A stretch of 5,182 nucleotides of DNA. It comes from an uncultured Clostridiaceae bacterium (GTDB lineage Bacteria > Bacillota > Clostridia > Lachnospirales > Lachnospiraceae). A program made the position numbers and the translations under genes. Of the stretch, positions 1-5,182 are shown piece by piece (the stretch's first letter is position 1; each line of letters opens with the position of its first letter). The DNA is taken from NCBI GenBank assembly GCA_947175805.1, contig CAMWOF010000200.1, forward strand, positions 1 through 5,182, given 5' to 3'. The notes beneath the pieces are model-generated. The model saw only the letters and a program-made list of their open reading frames with translations. It was not told the DNA's origin and did no database searches.

Positions 1-1176
1 CTGGAAAGCTTCCTTGTAAGTCTTTCCGATGCTCATAACTTCGCCGACGGCGCGCATCTGTGTGCCGAGTTTATCTTCAACGCCCTTAAACTTTTCAAAT
101 GCCCAGCGGGCAAACTTAATTACGACGTAATCGCCGTCCGGCACATATTTATCCAGTGTACCGTATTTGCCGCAAGGTATCTCGTCTAAGGTCAGCCCGC
201 TTGCCAGCATTGCAGAAACCAGGGCAATCGGAAAGCCCGTCGCCTTGGAAGCAAGTGCAGAGGAACGGGAAGTTCTCGGATTTATCTCGATAACAATAAT
301 TCGTCCGCTCACCGGATCATGGGCAAACTGCACATTCGTGCCGCCGATAACCTCAATGGATTCCACAATCTTATACGCCTGCCTCTGCAGCTCCTTTTGT
401 ACATCCTCCGCAATCGTCAGCATTGGTGCACTACAGAAGGAATCGCCGGTATGTACGCCCAGCGGGTCAATATTTTCAATGAAACAGACGGTTATCATAT
501 TGTTCTTGGAATCTCTGACAACCTCAAGCTCTAACTCCTCCCAGCCCAGTACAGATTCCTCTACAAGCACCTGTCCTACTATAGAAGCCTGAAGCCCTCT
601 GGCGCAGACAGTCTTTAACTCCTCCACATTATACACAAGACCGCCCCCGGCGCCGCCCATGGTATACGCAGGGCGAAGCACCACCGGATATCCCAGTTTC
701 GCTGCAATATCCACAGCTTCATCCACAGTGTAGGCAACCTCGCTTCTCGCCATCTCAATACCCAGCTTATTCATGGTTTTCTTAAATTCAATCCTGTCCT
801 CACCACGCTCAATAGCATCCACCTGCACGCCGATTACCTTTACATTATATTTATCCAGAATCCCCGCCTTGTTCAGCTCTGCGCAAAGATTCAGTCCGGA
901 CTGCCCGCCAAGGTTCGGCAGCAATGCATCTGGACGTTCCTTTTCTATAATCTGCTCCAAGCGCTCCACATTTAGAGGCTCAATATAGGTAATGTCTGCG
1001 GTATCAGGATCTGTCATAATGGTCGCCGGGTTTGAGTTCACCAGTACGATTTCATACCCCAGCTTCCTAAGCGCCTTACATGCCTGGGTTCCTGAATAAT
1101 CGAACTCACAAGCCTGTCCAATAATGATAGGGCCTGAACCGATAATTAATACTTTGTGTACGTCATTTCTTTTCAT
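1..1176 (-). CDS. carB: Carbamoyl-phosphate synthase large subunit, N-terminal 392 residues (cut by window edge)
   Basis: The product makes carbamoyl phosphate from bicarbonate, ammonia (normally from glutamine through the small subunit CarA) and two ATP, feeding pyrimidine and arginine synthesis in the cytoplasm. The visible part is the whole first ATP-grasp half (carboxyphosphate synthesis): the GSGPIIIGQACEFDYSG start at residues 13-29, NSNPATIMTDP at 47-57, RPAYTMGGAGGG at 168-179, GVHTGDS at 240-246, NVQFA at 281-285, VIEINPRTSRSSALASKA at 295-312 and TQMRAVGEVMSIG at 372-384. Residues matching the E. coli catalytic set are present (R128, R168, Q283, E297, N299, R301). The family is about 1,060-1,075 residues, so roughly 680 lie outside the window. 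The start is ATG at 1176, with AAGGAG (1184-1189) seven nt upstream. The upstream neighbour is queH, not carA. The ORF is intact, with no frameshift. Confidence 0.97.
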   Translation of the reverse strand, partial: MKRNDVHKVLIIGSGPIIIGQACEFDYSGTQACKALRKLGYEIVLVNSNPATIMTDPDTADITYIEPLNVERLEQIIEKERPDALLPNLGGQSGLNLCAELNKAGILDKYNVKVIGVQVDAIERGEDRIEFKKTMNKLGIEMARSEVAYTVDEAVDIAAKLGYPVVLRPAYTMGGAGGGLVYNVEELKTVCARGLQASIVGQVLVEESVLGWEELELEVVRDSKNNMITVCFIENIDPLGVHTGDSFCSAPMLTIAEDVQKELQRQAYKIVESIEVIGGTNVQFAHDPVSGRIIVIEINPRTSRSSALASKATGFPIALVSAMLASGLTLDEIPCGKYGTLDKYVPDGDYVVIKFARWAFEKFKGVEDKLGTQMRAVGEVMSIGKTYKEAFQ

Positions 1177-1236
1177 TGATTTACTCCTTGCTTTCTCTAT
1201 GCTTAATTAATCATGCTTGTGTTTCCTGCTCATATT

Positions 1237-1265
1237 ATTCTACCTTGAATTCCTTATTTTGTAAA
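1237..1265 (-). promoter_or_regulatory. Sigma-A-type promoter of carB
   Basis: On the minus strand a -35 TTTACA (1260-1265) and a -10 TAGAAT (1237-1242) are separated by exactly 17 nt. Each hexamer has one mismatch to the housekeeping consensus. Transcription would start near 1230, giving a leader of about 54 nt before the carB ATG. No terminator hairpin lies between the queH stop (1309-1311) and this promoter, so read-through from queH is also possible. I see no PyrR-type attenuator in the leader, which is too short for the usual antiterminator/terminator pair. The call rests on motif match only. Confidence 0.6.
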
Positions 1266-1308
1266 CAAAAATACACGAGAAACCCTGCTAACTTTTTTTA
1301 TTATGCAG

Positions 1309-1938
1309 CTACCGCTGATTTTCCTCCCGTTCCTTTTTACTGAATATGCATCCACAGTAGTCCTGCCGGTATAGCCCATACTCCGCAGAAAGCTCTATAG
1401 AACGCTTGTAACCGTTCTTCTTTTTAAAATCAGAAACAAGATACGGCACACCATACTCCTCTGCCAGTGCCATACCGATCTCATTTAACCATTTCGCATT
1501 TTTATATGGGCTGATGGAGAGCGTGGTGGTAAAATAGTCAAAGAGCCCTTCCCTTGCTGCTCTCGCAGCTTCCTGAAGCCGGAGCTGATAACAGCGGTAA
1601 CACCGCTCACTCCCCTCCTTCTTGTGCTCCAACCCCCGAACAGTCTCATAGAAATCCTGCGGATGATATTCCCCCTCCATTAACTTTACCCTGCCGCTAT
1701 GTACCAGATTGATAAACCGGTTAATCTCCTCCACCCTTTTTTTATATTCTTCCTCGGGTGAAATATTCGGATTATAATAAAAAACCGTGATATCAAAATA
1801 ATTGGTCAGATATTCTAAAACATAGCTGCTGCATGGCGCACAGCAGGCATGCAAAAGCAGTTTCGGTCTTCTGTTTTCATCTGAAATTTTGTCTAAAATG
1901 CTGTCTAACTTTTGTTGATAATTCATATTTTTTTCCAT
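1309..1938 (-). CDS. queH: Epoxyqueuosine reductase QueH
   Basis: QueH (formerly DUF208) catalyses the last step of queuosine synthesis, reducing epoxyqueuosine to queuosine at the wobble base of GUN-anticodon tRNAs. It is the cobalamin-independent, non-homologous replacement for QueG. The 209-residue protein shows the family marks: LLLHACCAPCSS at 27-38 (C32, C33, C36), a second cysteine pair ERCYRCYQLRL at 111-121 (C113, C116), TTTLSISPYKN at 137-147, and a C-terminal YRQDYCGCIFS at 190-200 (C195, C197). Conserved cysteines in this family bind an iron-sulfur cluster and an additional metal site. The start is ATG at 1938, with AGAGGAA (1947-1953) eight nt upstream; the in-frame ATG at 1926 would be too far from it. 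No other queuosine gene is in view. Length is normal and the key cysteines are present. Confidence 0.95.
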   Translation of the reverse strand: MEKNMNYQQKLDSILDKISDENRRPKLLLHACCAPCSSYVLEYLTNYFDITVFYYNPNISPEEEYKKRVEEINRFINLVHSGRVKLMEGEYHPQDFYETVRGLEHKKEGSERCYRCYQLRLQEAARAAREGLFDYFTTTLSISPYKNAKWLNEIGMALAEEYGVPYLVSDFKKKNGYKRSIELSAEYGLYRQDYCGCIFSKKEREENQR

Positions 1939-2005
1939 TTTTTAAATTCCTCTATCATTTTTTACAAAGATTTCTTTCTTACACGCTTAAAATCATCCGA
2001 TTTTT

Positions 2006-2033
2006 ATTTAATATTTCCAGTTGACTTTGTCTA
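2006..2033 (-). promoter_or_regulatory. Possible promoter of queH
   Basis: A minus-strand -35 TAGACA (2028-2033) lies 16 nt from a -10-like TTAAAT (2006-2011). The -35 matches consensus at five of six positions and the -10 at four of six. Transcription would start near 2000, leaving a leader of about 60 nt. The spacer overlaps the -35 of the divergent plus-strand promoter, so the two would compete for polymerase if both are used. This is the best candidate I found, but it is weak. Confidence 0.3.
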
Positions 2034-2049
2034 TATTTTACAATATACT
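2021..2049 (+). promoter_or_regulatory. Strong sigma-A-type promoter for the 77-residue protein gene
   Basis: TTGACT (2021-2026) and TATACT (2044-2049) are separated by exactly 17 nt, and each has one mismatch to consensus. Transcription would start near 2055-2057, just before the AAGAGGAG ribosome binding site (2057-2064) of a seven-codon leader ORF. The main gene's ATG at 2127 would then follow a leader of about 70 nt. The -35 sits in a short interrupted palindrome, GAC-TTT-GTC (2023-2031). Confidence 0.7.
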
Positions 2050-2070
2050 AATTCATAAGAGGAGTTTGTC

Positions 2071-2094
2071 ATGGTGCTCATTTGTTCCTGCTGA
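2071..2094 (+). CDS. Seven-codon leader ORF MVLICSC (putative uORF)
   Basis: ATG at 2071 begins a seven-codon frame reading MVLICSC, ending in TGA at 2092-2094. A good ribosome binding site, AAGAGGAG (2057-2064), lies six nt upstream. From the promoter at 2021-2049 this would be the first thing a ribosome meets, almost at the 5' end of the mRNA. The next gene starts 32 nt after the stop and has its own separate AGGAGG. Two of the last three codons are cysteine (TGT, TGC). I infer a possible regulatory leader peptide. A frame this short can arise by chance, so the support is the position and ribosome binding site rather than the peptide sequence. Confidence 0.4.
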   Translation: MVLICSC

Positions 2095-2126
2095 CTCATT
2101 GTTAATATATTTAGGAGGTGGCCGTT

Positions 2127-2360
2127 ATGACAGTTGCGCAAGCCGTTAAAAAGTATAAGTTAGAGCCTTTAAATGTCTATACAGCCAAGGCTAAGGCTAA
2201 GGAATTGAATGTTGATGAAGTTCTTTACATGAATGTGCAGAAGAACAAGTACGCATACATCGTTCGGGATGGTGCCCGGGGTGTTATGCTTTATCAGGAT
2301 GAGAAGAGCTTATACACAAAGATGTATAAGGGACTTACCATGACTCCTCTCACTGAGTAA
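2127..2360 (+). CDS. Small uncharacterised basic protein, 77 residues
   Basis: I do not recognise this family and assign no function. The start is ATG at 2127, with a perfect AGGAGG (2113-2118) eight nt upstream. An in-frame GTG at 2118-2120 overlaps that site and cannot be the start. The protein is soluble-looking: no signal peptide and no membrane segment. It is rich in lysine (11) and tyrosine (8), and has no cysteine or tryptophan. Residues 1-11 and 19-27 (with an AKAKAK run) look helical. Residues 31-62 alternate hydrophobic and polar residues (VLYMNVQKNKYAYIV, GVMLYQDEKSLY), suggesting a small beta sheet. A strong promoter, a leader ORF, a strong ribosome binding site and a dedicated terminator make it a monocistronic, probably well-expressed gene. 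It is divergent from queH and convergent with the CmpB-like gene. Confidence 0.85.
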   Translation: MTVAQAVKKYKLEPLNVYTAKAKAKELNVDEVLYMNVQKNKYAYIVRDGARGVMLYQDEKSLYTKMYKGLTMTPLTE

Positions 2361-2412
2361 GACATCATCATTCATTTGTATATTATTTGTAAAAGTACAA
2401 AACTTGCAAGGT

Positions 2413-2468
2413 AAAATAAAAATACATCAGAGTCAATGGACAGATGTATTTTTATTTTGCGCTTTTTT
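2413..2468. terminator. Bidirectional intrinsic terminator between convergent units
   Basis: Arms 2413-2428 and 2443-2458 are perfect inverted repeats of 16 bp around a 14-nt loop. For plus-strand transcripts the stem can extend by a U-G and a G-C pair (2412/2459, 2411/2460) and is followed by six T at 2463-2468, so it ends the 77-residue protein gene. On the minus strand the descending arm itself ends in a T-rich stretch, so it can also end the aminopeptidase-CmpB unit, whose stop is at 2489-2491. The stem is A/T-rich, so its strength comes from length. A smaller hairpin TTTGTA-AAAG-TACAAA (2386-2401) and the palindrome CTTGCAAG (2403-2410) lie just before it. Confidence 0.85.
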
Positions 2469-2488
2469 ACGTATACGGCTTTCCTCTC

Positions 2489-2914
2489 TCAAAAAATCTT
2501 ATAGGTCGCCTTTTCCTCTCCAAACAGCCGATACCGAATCCAGTCATCCAAAAAAATGCAGGCAAGGGACAAAACCATCCAGAGCATGGAATAGGGAAGA
2601 CAAATCTGTCCCATAAGGTTATACGGCACATCTGAGTAATCCCATACATCCATTTCCAGCCAGACATTTACAATCAGTCCGGTAAAAAATTCCAGGCCGG
2701 TAATCATGCATGCAGATAATACCATCTGGCTCACCAATGCCACCTGAAATCCCAGCACCTGGTTTAACAGGCCTGACAGAAGAAACGCAAGCCCTCCGCA
2801 GATAATCATCGAGTAATGGGAATAGCCCCTGACCGCAATCTCCAAAAAATAATAGAGAAATCCACCCAAAAGAAACATAAACACATTTTTCAGGATTCTG
2901 TCTTCCGTCCACAT
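2489..2914 (-). CDS. CmpB-family membrane protein (putative ABC-transporter type IV)
   Basis: This 141-residue integral membrane protein resembles the family annotated as putative ABC-transporter type IV (ABC_trans_CmpB). The family name is historical, its function is not established, and no ATPase subunit is in view. Four hydrophobic segments can be seen at about residues 8-28, 34-54, 57-84 and 103-122. The recognisable signature is the stretch from GLEFFTGLIVN (73-83) through WDYSDVPYNLMGQICLP (91-107) to FLDDWIRYRLF (121-131), where the loop and last helix carry the conserved polar residues. The start is ATG at 2914, with AAAGGTGG (2922-2929) seven nt upstream. A longer TTG-initiated reading from 2959 adds 15 polar residues but lacks a ribosome binding site. 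It lies 75 nt after the aminopeptidase stop with no terminator between, so co-transcription is likely. Confidence 0.8.
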   Translation of the reverse strand: MWTEDRILKNVFMFLLGGFLYYFLEIAVRGYSHYSMIICGGLAFLLSGLLNQVLGFQVALVSQMVLSACMITGLEFFTGLIVNVWLEMDVWDYSDVPYNLMGQICLPYSMLWMVLSLACIFLDDWIRYRLFGEEKATYKIF

Positions 2915-2989
2915 ATCATATCCACCTTTCTTACCGATAGGATTAGTATGTTCCGCCAAAAATTTTCTTATTCCCGAAATTCACAGTAT

Positions 2990-5065
2990 TCAACTGTAAA
3001 ATGGTTCGTTTAATACCTCTAAGCCCTCCAGGACAAAATCACCCTCCCGAATGATATCCGTTCTTGTGCCGTCCGGGTTCACCGCCGTAATTCTGCCAAT
3101 TTCCTCATAGGGAATCGTAATGTCCGTATGGCAGTTAAAATATGCTTTATCCATATCTTCATGACGCAATATGGAAATCTCATTATCCTTTGCCACAATC
3201 TCCTTGCCGTCCGGATTATATAGACGGTTATCCTCACTGTAGCTGTAGCAGGTATCCCCCAGGGCAAAATGCGGTCCCATCTTCTCCACAATCAAAATCG
3301 GCAGCTTTTGGATAATCTGATATTTCCTCGCCATAACATATGCAGTGGTATTCGTGCCGATGGCGAACTCACCGATAGGCAGCGTTTCATGGTTAAACAG
3401 AAGGTTCTCCCTGATAAACGCCTTATTCTCCGCCTCATCCTCAAAATTCCTGCAGGTATAGTCCGTTACCCTGCCATTCTGAAAACACAGCGATAAATCC
3501 TTATAATATAAATCATTCAGATAGACGCCGGAAACATGCAGCCGCCCCTGGGTGCCCGTGAGCGCTGGCGATGTAAATACCTCCCCTACAGGGATATTGA
3601 CGTCCGCCACACAATTTTCAAATATCGTCTCCTTGTCCGGATGCTCGAGCCGATGCAGCATAACCTTCATATCCGTTTCATTTGGCCCGGTTCCCTTCAC
3701 CTCCACATACTCCGCCTGGTCAAGCACATCAATCATAAGCTGCTGCAGGCGGCGGTACAGGTTGTTATCCAATGTATTAACCTTCACAATCTCATCAAAA
3801 ATCTGTGAAAAATTGTCCCCGATTTCCGGTAACGGATAGGCGATAATCGTAAAGCTGTACTGATCCCTCGGTATATATTTATTTACAATCAGGCTCGCCT
3901 GGGTATTATAAAATACCGACAGCTCCTGCTGCTTTTCGTCCAGCTTCAGACTCTCCGCCTTGCTCACCGGGGTAAAAGGAAGCTCCCCGAATGACTCAAT
4001 ACACGCTGGTCCTGCATAGACAGCCGCCATATCCCTGTATTTTTCATAAGCCCCCTGTATAACCTCTAACTTTCTTTCCACAAATGCCTTGTCCAAAAAC
4101 AATGCCTCATCCTGCCGGTGGTCAAACTCAAACTGCCGGTTTGGACTGGTGCTGATATATCCGGTACGGATGACCCCCTTTTGATTCACACGCTGCTTCG
4201 CAGCCCGGTAGATTACCGGCTCAAGACCTATTTCCTGAAATTGTAGAATTGCTGCTTTGACCATGCGCTCCTGCCCGATACTGTAGCGAATATTCACATA
4301 TTTCTTTTTTGACAAATCAATTCTGGCGGCGGCAAAGCCCTCCTGAAACCCCTCCGTATAGGTTCTTGCCATGGCATCAATCTGTTCCTGCTCCATATTG
4401 GCAAAATGCGCTGCCAGCCCAAGCTCATTCTCACCGATAAACTCACCGTATTTATACAGATAGGCGGCATTGGTTAAGTCCGAATCCATAATAATATGCA
4501 CTGCAAAATCCAATGAAGCATCCAACTGCTCCCTGATACGGTACGCCACCGTCTCCTCCGCATAATCACTGGCGAAATAATATACTATAGCCCTGACCGC
4601 TTTGGGGCTTAACTGCTCATTATCCTCGAACAGATTGTAAATCTCAATAAACAGTTCATTCAAAATAACAACTGCCAACATCCTGCCCTCATAAATGGCA
4701 GAAATCTCCCCTCTCAGCTCACTGTAAAGGAAGCTTAACATCTGACCGTATTCTGCTCCCAGGCGTTTCACAGCAAAGGCCGGATTTGCATAGCTTTCCT
4801 CATAAAACTGCGGCATAAGCTCCTGATAAAAGCATTGATTCATATCCCGCAGCATATCCACCGGTATATCATCAAAGGCGCCGTCAGCCAAAAGCAGCCT
4901 TGTATCCTCCACCATGATTAAAAATTCTGCCGTCCTCTTAAAAAAATCCCTGTAGGGTTCCGCAACCGCAGCTTCTGCCGGTATCTCCCTTATCCGCTCA
5001 ATTGCAAGCCCATGCCGCTCTGCCAGGCTTTCATTTTCTTCCTGAAACATTTCCTTATAATACAT
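2990..5065 (-). CDS. M29-family metallo-aminopeptidase with long N-terminal extension
   Basis: The C-terminal two thirds belong to peptidase family M29 (AmpS/AmpT/PepS, COG2309), cytoplasmic dinuclear-metal enzymes that remove N-terminal residues from peptides. Numbering is from ATG 5065, 691 residues. Candidate metal ligands are E495 in NIPVGEVFTSP, E566 in LPIGEFAIGTN, H599 in GPHFALGD, and H646 with D648 in NCHTD. The tyrosine ligand would be Y607, one residue later after H599 than in AmpS. Typical M29 enzymes are about 400-415 residues. Here residues 1 to about 250 are an added, mostly helical, acidic domain with no recognised motif, no signal peptide and no clear membrane helix. The start is ATG at 5065, with AAAGGAA (5072-5078) upstream at normal spacing. 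An in-frame TTG six nt earlier nearly touches that site. It is probably the first gene of a unit with the CmpB-like gene. Confidence 0.9.
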   Translation of the reverse strand: MYYKEMFQEENESLAERHGLAIERIREIPAEAAVAEPYRDFFKRTAEFLIMVEDTRLLLADGAFDDIPVDMLRDMNQCFYQELMPQFYEESYANPAFAVKRLGAEYGQMLSFLYSELRGEISAIYEGRMLAVVILNELFIEIYNLFEDNEQLSPKAVRAIVYYFASDYAEETVAYRIREQLDASLDFAVHIIMDSDLTNAAYLYKYGEFIGENELGLAAHFANMEQEQIDAMARTYTEGFQEGFAAARIDLSKKKYVNIRYSIGQERMVKAAILQFQEIGLEPVIYRAAKQRVNQKGVIRTGYISTSPNRQFEFDHRQDEALFLDKAFVERKLEVIQGAYEKYRDMAAVYAGPACIESFGELPFTPVSKAESLKLDEKQQELSVFYNTQASLIVNKYIPRDQYSFTIIAYPLPEIGDNFSQIFDEIVKVNTLDNNLYRRLQQLMIDVLDQAEYVEVKGTGPNETDMKVMLHRLEHPDKETIFENCVADVNIPVGEVFTSPALTGTQGRLHVSGVYLNDLYYKDLSLCFQNGRVTDYTCRNFEDEAENKAFIRENLLFNHETLPIGEFAIGTNTTAYVMARKYQIIQKLPILIVEKMGPHFALGDTCYSYSEDNRLYNPDGKEIVAKDNEISILRHEDMDKAYFNCHTDITIPYEEIGRITAVNPDGTRTDIIREGDFVLEGLEVLNEPFYS

Positions 5066-5086
5066 ATCCAATTCCTTTCATAATTA

Positions 5087-5116
5087 AAAGTACCAGGCAA
5101 TTGCAAAACTCGTCAA
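5087..5116 (-). promoter_or_regulatory. Candidate promoter of the aminopeptidase unit
   Basis: A minus-strand -35 TTGACG (5111-5116) is followed after 18 nt by a poor -10, TACTTT (5087-5092, three of six matches). Transcription would begin near 5080, only about 15 nt before the ATG and right at the ribosome binding site. The -35 is good, but the -10 is weak enough that an activator or another start is possible. An 8-bp palindrome GCAATTGC (5097-5104) lies in the spacer. Confidence 0.3.
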
Positions 5117-5121
5117 TGTAT

Positions 5122-5134
5122 ACAATTTGATTGT
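5122..5134. repeat. Short inverted repeat upstream of the aminopeptidase promoter
   Basis: ACAAT and ATTGT (5122-5126 and 5130-5134) form a perfect inverted repeat around TTG. It lies five nt beyond the candidate -35 at 5111-5116, where an activator could bind. TGCAATT recurs on the plus strand just beyond it (5134-5140). The rest of 5135-5182 shows no gene I can support. The site is short and could be chance in AT-rich DNA. Confidence 0.25.
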
Positions 5135-5182
5135 GCAATTATGATAGTTTGTTCGCAGGGATATCTGATGCCGTCGGTACTG

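Noticed and set aside
167..592. Open plus-strand frame of 141 codons
   Set aside because: It is antisense to carB, has a low-complexity Ser/Thr-rich translation and no ribosome binding site. The minus-strand reading is an unmistakable CarB.
1207..1233. Eight-codon leader ORF (MSRKHKHD) on the minus strand before carB
   Set aside because: Its ATG falls at or just before the expected transcription start (about 1230) and it has no ribosome binding site, so translation is unlikely.
1177..1236. PyrR-type attenuator in front of carB
   Set aside because: The leader is about 54 nt, with no antiterminator/terminator hairpin pair and no PyrR-binding loop consensus that I can see.
1939..2027. preQ1 riboswitch in the queH leader
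   Set aside because: The leader has no C-rich loop hairpin followed by the A-rich pairing tail. Only a weak AAAG/CTTT stem is seen.
2077..2103. Imperfect direct repeat CTCATTTGTT / CTCATTGTT across the leader ORF stop
   Set aside because: It consists of two copies of about nine bases in AT-rich DNA, with one deletion. It is too short to claim as a functional repeat.
2118..2120. GTG as start of the 77-residue protein (80-residue version)
   Set aside because: It overlaps the AGGAGG ribosome binding site itself. The ATG at 2127 has ideal spacing.
2915..2959. TTG start giving a 156-residue CmpB-like protein
   Set aside because: No ribosome binding site precedes it, while ATG 2914 has AAAGGTGG seven nt upstream. 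The added residues are polar and do not look like the family.
3536..3839. Two overlapping plus-strand frames of 90 and 95 codons inside the aminopeptidase gene
   Set aside because: They are shadows of the conserved M29 reading frame on the other strand, with no start signals.
5168..5182. Possible plus-strand gene start (ATG at 5168, reading MPSVL) at the window edge
   Set aside because: Only five codons are visible, the AGGG upstream is weak, and no convincing promoter precedes it. It cannot be supported without more sequence.

Overview
The window looks like the chromosome of a Clostridia-class Bacillota, most likely a Lachnospiraceae gut anaerobe. The reasons are strong GGAGG-type ribosome binding sites, AT-rich intergenic DNA with sigma-A-like promoters, and the combination of a QueH-type epoxyqueuosine reductase, an extended M29 aminopeptidase and a CmpB-type membrane protein. 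The taxonomic call is an inference from protein character; no marker gene is present. I see no mobile element, CRISPR array, tRNA or rRNA.

Layout: (1) Positions 1-1176, minus strand, hold the first 392 codons of carB, the carbamoyl-phosphate synthase large subunit, cut by the window edge. It has its own well-formed promoter at 1237-1265. (2) Positions 1309-1938, minus strand, hold queH, which makes queuosine from epoxyqueuosine in tRNA. It sits directly upstream of carB, where carA would often be expected. (3) Positions 1939-2126 are a divergent control region. It carries a near-consensus plus-strand promoter, a weaker candidate promoter for queH, and a seven-codon leader ORF (MVLICSC) with its own ribosome binding site. 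(4) Positions 2127-2360, plus strand, encode an unrecognised 77-residue basic, tyrosine-rich protein. (5) A 16-bp perfect hairpin at 2413-2458 separates the convergent units and can terminate transcription from both sides. (6) Positions 2489-2914, minus strand, encode a four-helix membrane protein of the putative ABC-transporter type IV (CmpB) family. It lies 75 nt downstream of (7) a 691-residue M29-family metallo-aminopeptidase at 2990-5065 on the same strand, and the two probably form one operon. (8) Positions 5066-5182 are the upstream control region of that operon, with short inverted repeats.

Most of the window is ordinary housekeeping: pyrimidine/arginine precursor synthesis, tRNA modification and peptide turnover. 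The parts most worth a second look are the tiny cysteine-containing leader ORF in front of the 77-residue orphan protein, the orphan protein itself, the long N-terminal extension of the M29 peptidase, and carB standing without an adjacent carA on its upstream side.
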